From: Alphaproteobacteria bacterium UBA3307
GTDB lineage: Bacteria; Pseudomonadota; Alphaproteobacteria; RF32; CAG-239
DNA length: 5,726 bases
NCBI GenBank assembly: GCA_002361365.1
Contig: DEST01000023.1
Location: forward strand, 1 to 5,726
Reading direction: 5' to 3'
Below are positions 1-5,676 of the stretch, in pieces (position 1 is the stretch's first letter; each line of letters starts with the position of its first letter). A program made the translations under genes and the position numbers. Under the pieces are notes generated by a model, which saw only the letters and a program-made list of their open reading frames with translations, searched no databases and was not told the origin of the DNA.

Positions 1-604
1 GGTCATCAATCACATTGGCAAAGTTATAAGTAGGTAATCCGTCGCTTTTCAGCAATACACCCTCATCAAGTTCATCATAATCAATTTCAATATCCCCATA
101 TACCACATCATGAAAGATTGATGTACCTTTTTTATTGATATTCTGACGCACCACAAACGGTTCACCGGCAGCAATCCTTGCTTTTGCTTCTTCTAAAGGA
201 ATATGTTTACACGGGTCTTTCAATTTAGCATGCGCTTCCGGCGCATTTTCATCCACATCATTATCTTCTTCTTTTTGCGCGCAAAAACAATAATGTGCAC
301 CTCCAAGTTCAACTAATTTATGAGCATATTCTGCATACAGTGGCTTGCGTTCTGATTGTACGTAAGGTCCATAATCACCGCCGATATCCGGTCCTTCATC
401 CCAATTCATACCGACACGCTTCAATGTCTTATAAATAATATCGGTAGCGCCTTCAACGTAGCGTTTTTGATCGGTATCTTCTATTCGCAAAATAAAATCG
501 CCTCCGGATGACTTGGCTATCAAATATTCATACAGTGCCGTGCGCAAATTACCTATATGCATATATCCGGTAGGACTTGGGGCAAATCTGGTTCTGACTT
601 TCAT
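1..604 (-). CDS. gltX: Glutamyl-tRNA synthetase, N-terminal 201 residues (3' part outside window)
   Basis: Class I aminoacyl-tRNA synthetase that charges tRNA-Glu (in some lineages also tRNA-Gln) with glutamate in the cytoplasm. The translation opens with MKVRTRFAPSPTGYMHIGN, the Rossmann-fold start with the HIGH-type signature as HIGN at residues 16-19. RIEDTD follows at 40-45. A C-x-C (C106, C108) and a C-x-H (C132, H134) match the zinc-binding set known in E. coli GluRS. LLKSDGLPTYNFANVIDD at 184-201 is the conserved block ahead of KMSKS, which lies beyond the edge, so catalytic completeness cannot be judged. The start is supported by AAGGAA at 611-616 (minus strand), 6 nt upstream. The gene lies 80 nt downstream of elbB on the same strand with no evident terminator between, so co-transcription is plausible. 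EGATDIIYKTLKRVGMNWDE and the following GPYVQSER resemble clostridial GluRS more than alphaproteobacterial GluRS. GluRS identity is near certain; discriminating versus non-discriminating is not. Confidence 0.96.
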   Translation of the reverse strand, partial: MKVRTRFAPSPTGYMHIGNLRTALYEYLIAKSSGGDFILRIEDTDQKRYVEGATDIIYKTLKRVGMNWDEGPDIGGDYGPYVQSERKPLYAEYAHKLVELGGAHYCFCAQKEEDNDVDENAPEAHAKLKDPCKHIPLEEAKARIAAGEPFVVRQNINKKGTSIFHDVVYGDIEIDYDELDEGVLLKSDGLPTYNFANVIDD

Positions 605-684
605 CTTTTATTCCTTATTCATAGTCAAATTAATAACCACAGCATAAAACAAAAAATAAGGAATGCAAGCTTTTTATACAGATT

Positions 685-1353
685 TTACCCCTCAATAAGC
701 TGACACATCGCTCCGACCAGATTCTGCGCACCTTGACAAACATCTGTCATATTGGTAGCAAGCATATATGCCGGAGTGGTGCAGACGCGGTTTTCACGAT
801 CGATACAAACATCGGTAACTCCCACTTCCTCATGCACAACACCGAGTTTTTCTAATTTGTCGGCAGTTGCCCCGCCGGCTCCGAGCGTAAAATGTATTTT
901 TTTATCAGCTAAAGCTACAGCCACCATCGCCGGAGCAATACACATTGCCCCGATAACAAGCTTTTTATCATAGCATTTGCGTATAACTTTATATATTCCG
1001 CTATTGATATCACATTCGGTTCCTTTTGCGGCGAAATCGCACCAGTTGGTTACCGCTCCCAGACCTCCGGGAAAAATAATACCATCAAAATCTTCAGCCT
1101 TAAATTCTTTCAAATCGAGAATATTGCCGCGTGCAATCCGTGCCGCCTCAATCAAAACATTGCGCTTTTCATTCATAGGCTGGTTGTTAAGATGATTTAT
1201 TACAACAGCTTGTTCAATATCTGGAGCAAAACACTGATATGTACATCCCATATTTTCAACACACAACAAAGCAAAAACGGCTTCGTGAATTTCTGAGCCG
1301 TCAGCACGTCCGCAACCGGAAAGGACAATGGCAAAATGTGGTTTTTTATTCAT
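685..1353 (-). CDS. elbB: ElbB-type glyoxalase, DJ-1/PfpI family
   Basis: DJ-1/PfpI-superfamily protein of the ElbB type. E. coli ElbB is described as a glyoxalase converting glyoxal to glycolate and has been linked to early isoprenoid biosynthesis; the physiological role is uncertain. Visible family blocks, in 222-residue numbering: VLSGCGRADGSEIHEA near the N-terminus with the conserved Glu (E22 or E26 region), CFAPD then INHL, NVLIEAARIARG, IIFPGGLGAVTNW, and the nucleophile elbow GAMCIAPAM with Cys138 as likely catalytic cysteine, then TTPAYMLA near the C-terminus. Length is close to E. coli ElbB (217 aa). Two ATGs compete: 1359 (224 aa, MYMNKK) and 1353 (222 aa, MNKK). The GGAG at 1361-1364 is 1 nt from the first and 7 nt from the second, so 1353 is preferred. 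The gene is divergent from the M16 peptidase and upstream of gltX. It is cysteine-rich, but nothing looks broken. Confidence 0.93.
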   Translation of the reverse strand: MNKKPHFAIVLSGCGRADGSEIHEAVFALLCVENMGCTYQCFAPDIEQAVVINHLNNQPMNEKRNVLIEAARIARGNILDLKEFKAEDFDGIIFPGGLGAVTNWCDFAAKGTECDINSGIYKVIRKCYDKKLVIGAMCIAPAMVAVALADKKIHFTLGAGGATADKLEKLGVVHEEVGVTDVCIDRENRVCTTPAYMLATNMTDVCQGAQNLVGAMCQLIEG

Positions 1354-1360
1354 ATACATA

Positions 1361-1364
1361 CTCC
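1361..1364 (-). promoter_or_regulatory. Ribosome binding site deciding the elbB start
   Basis: On the minus strand GGAG is followed by TATGTAT and then ATG at 1353. The spacing of 7 nt fits the second ATG. The first ATG (1359) begins only 1 nt after the motif, too close for efficient initiation. Confidence 0.6.
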
Positions 1365-1391
1365 ATTATTAAATATTTTTGTTAATTTATG

Positions 1392-1420
1392 TTGATTTAT
1401 CATATATCCGACAATATAAT
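1392..1420 (+). promoter_or_regulatory. Sigma70-type promoter for the M16 peptidase gene
   Basis: TTGATT (1392-1397) as -35 and a perfect TATAAT (1415-1420) as -10, separated by exactly 17 nt. Transcription would start near 1427, giving a leader of about 33 nt that carries the AGAGGA ribosome binding site at 1446-1451. The element is interleaved with the oppositely directed elbB promoter. Confidence 0.6.
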
Positions 1421-1428
1421 GCTGTCAA
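1399..1428 (-). promoter_or_regulatory. Sigma70-type promoter for elbB (and possibly gltX)
   Basis: Read on the minus strand: a perfect TTGACA (1428-1423), an 18-nt spacer and TATGAT (1404-1399), five of six matches to TATAAT. The start would be near 1392, leaving a leader of about 39 nt before the ATG at 1353. Its -35 lies just beyond the -10 of the rightward promoter, and its -10 lies in the rightward spacer. Confidence 0.55.
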
Positions 1429-1445
1429 ATTGATTTTTAAGGTTA

Positions 1446-1451
1446 AGAGGA
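1446..1451 (+). promoter_or_regulatory. Ribosome binding site deciding the M16 peptidase start
   Basis: AGAGGA lies 8 nt before the ATG at 1460. The reading frame is open further upstream to a TTG at 1379. That extension would begin upstream of the predicted promoter, has no ribosome binding site, and adds residues (MLIYVDLSYIRQY...) unlike the family, so 1460 is the start. Confidence 0.75.
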
Positions 1452-1459
1452 AAATTTTA

Positions 1460-2710
1460 ATGGAAGTAAATTTAACAACTTTAGCTAACGGTTTACGAGT
1501 GATTTCTGTAGAACGTCCGCAGACAGAAACCGTTTCGGTCGGTATTTGGGTAAATACCGGAAGCGCTTATGAAACGCCTGATATGAATGGTATTTCACAC
1601 TTTTTGGAACATATGGTGTTCAAAGGTTCTCAAAAACGTAACGCTTTGCAAATTTCCGAAGATATAGAAAATGTCGGAGGCAATACAAATGCTTATACCT
1701 CGCGTGAGTTTACGGTTTTTTATGCTAAGATGCTTAAAAACGACTTAGAGTTGGCTATAGATGTTTTGGCAGATATGGTAATGGCACCGACATTTGCCGA
1801 CGACGAGTTGAATAAAGAGCGTGAAGTTGTGGTTCAGGAAATTAAACAAACCTTTGACGATCCGAGTGATATTGTGTTTGATTATTTTCAGGAAACAGCT
1901 TATCAAAAACAGGCACTCGGCCGTACGATTTTGGGACCTGCTGAAAAAGTGCGAGCTTTCAATGCCGATACTTTACGCCGCTATATGGCCAGCAATTATG
2001 CAGCGGAAAATATTGTGGTGGCGGCTGTTGGTAATTTGCATCACGCCGAATTTGTAAAGATGGTCGAAGAACGTATGTCCGGTTTGCAGGCAAAAAAGAG
2101 TTTCAGTGCAGACAAACAGATTTATACCGGAGGAGAATTTATAAAACAACGAGATACCGAACAAGCGCAGGTTTTACTTGGCTTTAAAGGAGTTGATTGC
2201 TATGATGAACAACGCTACGCTGTATCTCTATTATCTGCTATTTTAGGCGGTGGAATGTCATCACGTTTGTTTCAGGAAATTAGAGAAAAACGTGGATTGG
2301 TATATACCGTATACAGTTTTAATAACACATTTACCGAAAGCGGAATTTTCGGAATTTATGCCGGTTTAGAAGCTGATGAAATTAAGAATTATGTGCCGGT
2401 TGTAGCTGATGAAATCAAACGGATTTGTAATGAATATGTAACTGATGCCGAACTAAATCGTGTCAAAGTGCAACACAAAGCCGGTATGTTGATGGCGCTT
2501 GAAAGTTCATCTTCCACTGCGGAGGCAATTGCGCGCCGTTATTTGCTGCATAATCGCCATATTCCGGTTGAAGAAATCGTTCAAAAAATAGAAAGTGTCA
2601 GTAAAGAAGATGTAATGCAAATGGCACAGCGGATTTTTTGTAGCCCGTTGACCTATACGCTTTTAGGTAATTTAAGAGAATATCCGCAGGCAGAGCAAAT
2701 TCAAATATAG
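1460..2710 (+). CDS. Zinc M16 family peptidase, processing-peptidase-like
   Basis: A 416-residue M16 (pitrilysin/MPP-clan) zinc metallopeptidase. The inverted zinc motif HFLEH is at residues 47-51 (His47, His51 as ligands, Glu50 as catalytic base) and the third ligand is Glu127 in EREVVVQEI, 76 residues past His51 as in mitochondrial processing peptidase beta; Glu120 matches the further conserved acidic position. NTNAYTSREFTVFYA (75-89) is the usual strand beside the active site. The N-terminal peptidase domain covers about 10-158 and the M16_C domain about 165-345, with LGGGMSSRLFQEIREKRGLV near 262-281. Length fits the roughly 420-residue alphaproteobacterial and rickettsial homologues. No signal peptide is seen, so it is probably cytoplasmic; the substrate is unknown, with small peptides or presequence-like segments possible. 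It has its own promoter and is probably monocistronic. All active-site residues are present. Confidence 0.95.
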   Translation: MEVNLTTLANGLRVISVERPQTETVSVGIWVNTGSAYETPDMNGISHFLEHMVFKGSQKRNALQISEDIENVGGNTNAYTSREFTVFYAKMLKNDLELAIDVLADMVMAPTFADDELNKEREVVVQEIKQTFDDPSDIVFDYFQETAYQKQALGRTILGPAEKVRAFNADTLRRYMASNYAAENIVVAAVGNLHHAEFVKMVEERMSGLQAKKSFSADKQIYTGGEFIKQRDTEQAQVLLGFKGVDCYDEQRYAVSLLSAILGGGMSSRLFQEIREKRGLVYTVYSFNNTFTESGIFGIYAGLEADEIKNYVPVVADEIKRICNEYVTDAELNRVKVQHKAGMLMALESSSSTAEAIARRYLLHNRHIPVEEIVQKIESVSKEDVMQMAQRIFCSPLTYTLLGNLREYPQAEQIQI

Positions 2711-2771
2711 TGTAAATAATTAAAAAAATATGCTGCTAAATACATCAGTTTAACAAAGTAAGAAACGCCTC

Positions 2772-2824
2772 ATCGACACAAAATAACATAAAACAAAAGC
2801 AACTTTGTATCTATGTTTGTCGAT
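2772..2824. repeat. Imperfect 53-nt inverted repeat in the spacer upstream of the AlbA_2 gene
   Basis: Three paired blocks nest around a CAA loop (2800-2802): ATCGACA (2772-2778) with TGTCGAT (2818-2824); AACATA (2785-2790) with TATGTT (2812-2817); ACAAAAG (2793-2799) with CTTTGT (2803-2808), one A bulged. A 6-nt bulge (2779-2784) and a small internal loop (AA against ATC) separate the blocks. It is AT-rich and not followed by a T run, so it is not a typical rho-independent terminator. It lies 62 nt after the M16 gene and just before a TATAAT at 2826-2831. It may be an operator, a 3' end structure of the M16 transcript, or chance in AT-rich DNA. Confidence 0.4.
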
Positions 2825-2879
2825 ATATAATGACCAATTTTGTATTTTTTTCACTTTGTTTATAATTTGTCATCAGAAG

Positions 2880-2908
2880 TTGCATTTTGCGCGGTAATGT
2901 AGCATAAT
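2880..2908 (+). promoter_or_regulatory. Candidate promoter for the AlbA_2-rnhA unit
   Basis: TTGCAT (2880-2885) and CATAAT (2903-2908) are 17 nt apart. Transcription would begin near 2915 and give a leader of about 22 nt containing AAGGGAG at 2924-2930. The -35 matches consensus in only three positions. Two perfect TATAAT hexamers further upstream (2826-2831 and 2861-2866) have only poorly placed -35 candidates and are alternatives. The 226-nt spacer 2711-2936 holds no gene that I can see. Confidence 0.35.
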
Positions 2909-2936
2909 ATAACAACACAACAAAAGGGAGTTCTGA

Positions 2937-4004
2937 ATGTCACGAGCGGAAGATATTTTTGAAAAGCTGGTTTATTTCGGCGAAGATGCGCTTGATGAAT
3001 TTATTCGCAGCCGCCAAACCGAAGAGTTGTTTATGGATTTTAAACAAGCATCGTCTACCGGAAAACACGGTTGGTCACTCAGCCCCGATGATAGGCGTAA
3101 CTTAGCCAAGTGTATATCCGGTTTCGGCAATTCCGAAGGCGGAGTGATTGTGTGGGGTGTTGAATGTTCACGCGATATGGATGTCGGAGATGTGGCTAAA
3201 GCTAAAATAAAGGTCGGTAATGTGCATCGTTTTATGAGCTGGGTGGAAAATGCAATTTCCGGCTGTACTATTCCTAGCCATAACAAAGTGCGCAATCATA
3301 TTATTTGTGAAGATAAAAACGGTGACGGCTATTTAGCAACATACATTCCAAAGTCGGAAATTGCACCGCTGATGACTACTGTCGGTAACACTATATATAT
3401 TCGTTCCGGCTCAAACAATGTTCCGGCACCGTATGCCGTAATTTCCGGTATGTTCGGACGTCGCCCACAGCCAAATGTGGCTCTGAAACTGGAAAATCGA
3501 ACACTTGAAACACTCGAAAATAATGATGAGGATATTTTATATCCGAAAACTATTGATACACCGCCGCAAAAATATGTTAAAATCGGCTTTGATGTGCATT
3601 GTTTGAATGATAGCAATGTTATCGCTCACGAGTTATACTTGACTTGCACCACTGATAATACCGGTGGAGAATATAATCGCGTGCGCTTTTCCAATTATAA
3701 TATGACAGCTAATATGCTTGGACTTGAGGGACATCTCAATTTGATTACCAAACCTGAGTTACGTTTGCCGCCACGCGGAATTATGAACTTTGCACATATT
3801 GAAATTATGCTTTCCGAATTTATTGAAGAAGATTTGGAAATAAACGGAGTGGTTGGTGCTGATGGTGCAATGCCAAAGTCTTTTCGTATATTTGGCGCAA
3901 AAAATAATTTACGCTCGTTTGTAGCAAAAGTTTTGCGCACGGAAGATGCTGACGAATTGCTGCTAAATGAATTTTTCCGCGAATTTTTGAAAGAAATGGA
4001 ATGA
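2937..4004 (+). CDS. Schlafen AlbA_2-domain protein, predicted nucleic-acid-acting
   Basis: A 355-residue protein with an N-terminal AlbA_2 (Schlafen core) domain at about 25-170. Marks of the domain are EELFMDFK (29-36), the counterpart of the family's ExxxxEFK, then NLAKCISGFGNSEGGVIVWG (55-74), the counterpart of the 'AFANTxGGxxxxGV' segment, and IYIRSGSNNVPAPY (153-166), the usual YxRxGSxxxPA close. Prokaryotic members are often annotated 'ATP-binding protein' or putative transcriptional regulator, while animal Schlafens cleave tRNA; no activity can be assigned here. Residues about 180-325 form a strand-rich region I do not recognise and 325-355 an acidic helical tail. No DNA-binding helix-turn-helix, signal peptide or membrane segment is evident. 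The start has a strong AAGGGAG at 2924-2930, 6 nt upstream. The stop overlaps the rnhA start as ATGA, so the two genes are one translational unit. GC is similar to the core genes rather than to the right-end gene. Confidence 0.85.
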   Translation: MSRAEDIFEKLVYFGEDALDEFIRSRQTEELFMDFKQASSTGKHGWSLSPDDRRNLAKCISGFGNSEGGVIVWGVECSRDMDVGDVAKAKIKVGNVHRFMSWVENAISGCTIPSHNKVRNHIICEDKNGDGYLATYIPKSEIAPLMTTVGNTIYIRSGSNNVPAPYAVISGMFGRRPQPNVALKLENRTLETLENNDEDILYPKTIDTPPQKYVKIGFDVHCLNDSNVIAHELYLTCTTDNTGGEYNRVRFSNYNMTANMLGLEGHLNLITKPELRLPPRGIMNFAHIEIMLSEFIEEDLEINGVVGADGAMPKSFRIFGAKNNLRSFVAKVLRTEDADELLLNEFFREFLKEME

Positions 4005-4456
4005 CGGTACGTGTGGAAATATTTACGGACGGTGCCTGTTCCGGAAATCCCGGAATCGGCGGTTGGGGTGCAATTTTGCGCTATAAAGGTGTCGAAAAAG
4101 AGCTGAGCGGCGGAGAAGAAAATACCACCAATAACCGGATGGAGCTGATGGCTGTGATTGAGGCTTTAAGCGCCTTAAAAAAAACGTGCAACATCTCGCT
4201 TTATACCGATAGTCAGTATGTGATGAAAGGTATTACCGAATGGATGCCAAAATGGAAACTCAATGGTTGGCAAACAGCACACAAGAAACAAGGCGTAAAA
4301 AATATTGACTTATGGCAACGGCTTGATGAGTTGGTAAATCAGCACGAAATTCGTTGGGTATGGGTAAAGGGACATAACGGACACACTGAAAACGAACGCT
4401 GTGATGCCCTTGCACGTAATGAAGTGGCAAAAATTAAAGAGCTTAAAAATATTTAG
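4001..4456 (+). CDS. rnhA: Ribonuclease HI
   Basis: Endonuclease that cuts the RNA strand of RNA/DNA hybrids with Mg2+, acting in Okazaki primer removal, R-loop removal and suppression of irregular replication initiation. The 151-residue product (E. coli: 155) carries the full DEDD set: Asp10 in IFTDGACSGNPG, Glu48 in TTNNRMEL, Asp70 in LYTDSQYV and Asp135 in NERCDALA, plus the catalytic-loop His125 in WVKGHNGH. The basic handle segment WMPKWKLNGWQTAHKKQGVK (81-100) is present, so this is the standard bacterial form without an N-terminal hybrid-binding domain. The ATG shares ATGA with the stop of the AlbA_2 gene and has only weak purine-rich sequence before it, so translation probably depends on ribosomes finishing the upstream gene. 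No separate promoter is seen. A thiol peroxidase gene follows after 129 nt, and I see no terminator in between. Confidence 0.97.
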   Translation: MTVRVEIFTDGACSGNPGIGGWGAILRYKGVEKELSGGEENTTNNRMELMAVIEALSALKKTCNISLYTDSQYVMKGITEWMPKWKLNGWQTAHKKQGVKNIDLWQRLDELVNQHEIRWVWVKGHNGHTENERCDALARNEVAKIKELKNI

Positions 4457-4500
4457 GTTCTATAAAAAAGTGCTTTAGGTATATCTGCTTATAGTACAAA

Positions 4501-4555
4501 GTCAAGGATATTTTTCTAACCGTATGCGGAAATTTTAGCTCAAGTAGAGCTTGAC
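4501..4555 (+). other. Competing short stem-loops in the leader of the thiol peroxidase gene
   Basis: GTCAAG (4501-4506) can pair with CTTGAC (4550-4555), enclosing CCG-TATG-CGG (4520-4529). Alternatively AGCTC (4537-4541) pairs with GAGCT (4547-4551) around AAGTA, or TCAAG (4540-4544) pairs with CTTGA (4550-4554). The last three share bases and exclude one another. Stems are only 5-6 bp, so this may be chance. It does not match a riboswitch class I know. Confidence 0.22.
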
Positions 4556-4585
4556 ACTGAAAAATTTTTAAAAGGAATAAAAAAT

Positions 4586-5032
4586 ATGATACTTCAGGCA
4601 ATTGATAAAACAGGACAAGTTATTGAATTTGATGATAATTTATTAAAAAATAAAATAACCGTACTTTATTTTTACCCCAAAGATAATACTTCCGGTTGTA
4701 CTAAAGAAGCGTGCGATTTTAGAGATAATATGAACCGTCTTACCACTTTGGCAAATGTTATAGGAGTTAGTCCCGATAGCATTGAGAGTCATAAAAAGTT
4801 TCAACAAAAACAATCTCTTAATTTTATGTTGGTGGCTGATACCGAACACAAATTGGCTCAAAAATACGCTGTATGGAAAGAAAAATCCATGTACGGACGA
4901 AAATATATGGGAATAGAACGCTCTACTTTTATTTTGGATACACAAGCTAATATCACTCACGAATGGCGCAAAGTTAAAGTTGCCGGACACGTTGCGGAAG
5001 TTTTGAATGCTCTGACAAATATGCAAAAATGA
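4586..5032 (+). CDS. bcp: Thiol peroxidase, Bcp/PrxQ-type peroxiredoxin
   Basis: Thioredoxin-dependent peroxiredoxin of the Bcp/PrxQ group, reducing hydrogen peroxide and organic hydroperoxides in the cytoplasm. The active site is PKDNTSGCTKEAC (31-43): Cys38 is the peroxidatic and Cys43 the resolving cysteine, the CX4C spacing of E. coli Bcp (C45/C50), so an atypical two-cysteine mechanism is expected. Thr35 and Arg112 (GIERSTFIL) complete the usual peroxide-binding set. YAVWKEKSMYGRKYMGI (94-110) and WRKVKVAGH (127-135) are typical family blocks, the latter as in alphaproteobacterial members. The start is fixed by AAAGGAA at 4571-4577, 8 nt before ATG; the frame upstream has no start codon before a stop at 4517-4519. 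At 148 residues it is about 8 shorter than E. coli Bcp (156) and lacks the N-terminal GDxAPxF segment. The gene lies 129 nt after rnhA on the same strand. Confidence 0.95.
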   Translation: MILQAIDKTGQVIEFDDNLLKNKITVLYFYPKDNTSGCTKEACDFRDNMNRLTTLANVIGVSPDSIESHKKFQQKQSLNFMLVADTEHKLAQKYAVWKEKSMYGRKYMGIERSTFILDTQANITHEWRKVKVAGHVAEVLNALTNMQK

Positions 5033-5139
5033 TATTCTATAATAAAAAATAATTTCCAACAACCAAAAATATTTATTTATTTCAATAAATTACACTCGAC
5101 TTTTGATTTATTTTGTTTAGAATATGGTTTAGTTTAAAG

Positions 5140-5145
5140 TATAAT
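5140..5145 (+). promoter_or_regulatory. Candidate -10 element in the AT-rich spacer 5033-5184
   Basis: A perfect TATAAT lies 39 nt before the ATG at 5185. No good -35 stands at 16-18 nt; the nearest TTG-type hexamer, TTGTTT at 5113-5118, is 21 nt away. The base composition makes a chance match likely. The spacer also contains ATTTAT-TTCA-ATAAAT (5075-5090), an all-AT hairpin too weak to call a terminator for the peroxidase gene. Nothing else is seen in it. Confidence 0.2.
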
Positions 5146-5184
5146 TTTAAATACCTATTATAAATAATTAATAAATAACTGCGT

Positions 5185-5676
5185 ATGGAAAAAGAAGAAA
5201 TCTTTGTACTAACTGAACAAATTAAACAGGTGTGTCCACCGGAATGTAACCTAAGAATTTTGCAAACAAAGCAACAAGATGAGGTTTATTTGGTGATTAT
5301 TCAATTTCCTTCAACAGATGGTTATTTACCGACAAATCCACTGAATATACCTGATTGGAATTTAAACAGATTACAATCAATATTTACTAGAGATCCATAT
5401 TTGAAAAAGGCGTATAATTGGGAAAAACAAAAAATTCATAACTTCCATAATAACGTCATTCTTCCGCTTGTAACCCGGAAAGAACATTTCAGATTTGTGT
5501 ATCATGCCGGAGGAATATTTGTGTTTTATCCTCACGTTTTTGGTTGTATGCAAGAATGCCCTAACGCATTTAATTATATTGGTATGAATGATTTTAGGTA
5601 TTTTAAGTATTTCGGAAATTGTCGCAATATTGACTGGCTTGTTGGTTTTTTAATATCAACATTTAAAAAATTTTAA
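5185..5676 (+). CDS. Unrecognised 163-residue protein
   Basis: I do not recognise a family. The protein starts MEKEEIFVLTEQIKQVCPPE and appears soluble: no signal peptide, no clear membrane helix (VGFLISTF at the C-terminus is too short). An N-terminal alpha/beta part (about 1-45: a helix, then EVYLVIIQFP as a strand) is followed by an Asn/Tyr/Trp-rich middle with NWEKQKIHNFHNN (78-90) and an aromatic C-terminal half (FRFVYHAGGIFVFYPHVFG, 102-120). Five cysteines include two CX3C pairs (C17/C21 and C121/C125) plus C146, conceivably metal-binding or disulfide-forming. The ATG is the first start after an in-frame stop at 5176-5178; no Shine-Dalgarno motif precedes it. G+C in 5281-5400 is 36 of 120 (30%), against 53 of 120 (44%) in two sampled lines of the AlbA_2 gene (3121-3180, 3601-3660). 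The open length and normal amino-acid mix favour a real gene, perhaps acquired. Confidence 0.65.
   Translation: MEKEEIFVLTEQIKQVCPPECNLRILQTKQQDEVYLVIIQFPSTDGYLPTNPLNIPDWNLNRLQSIFTRDPYLKKAYNWEKQKIHNFHNNVILPLVTRKEHFRFVYHAGGIFVFYPHVFGCMQECPNAFNYIGMNDFRYFKYFGNCRNIDWLVGFLISTFKKF

Noticed and set aside
752..1195. Two plus-strand open frames of about 72 codons opposite elbB
   Set aside because: They are antisense to a well-conserved gene, and their translations look like frame shadows without motifs.
1379..1459. TTG start at 1379 extending the M16 peptidase by 27 residues
   Set aside because: No ribosome binding site, it lies upstream of the likely promoter, and the extension does not resemble the family; ATG 1460 with AGAGGA is better.
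2972..3940. Minus-strand open frames of 81-107 codons opposite the AlbA_2 gene
   Set aside because: Antisense to a conserved coding region; serine/isoleucine-rich composition typical of shadow frames and no ribosome binding sites noted.
4551..4580. Perfect TTGACA at 4551-4556 as the -35 of a promoter for the peroxidase gene
   Set aside because: At 16-18 nt spacing the -10 would fall on the ribosome binding site (AGGAAT/GGAATA/GAATAA), which matches TATAAT poorly and would leave almost no leader.
4643..5062. Minus-strand open frame of 139 codons opposite the peroxidase gene
   Set aside because: The opposite strand encodes an intact Bcp with its active site; this frame is Phe/Ile/Ser-rich and shows no family features.
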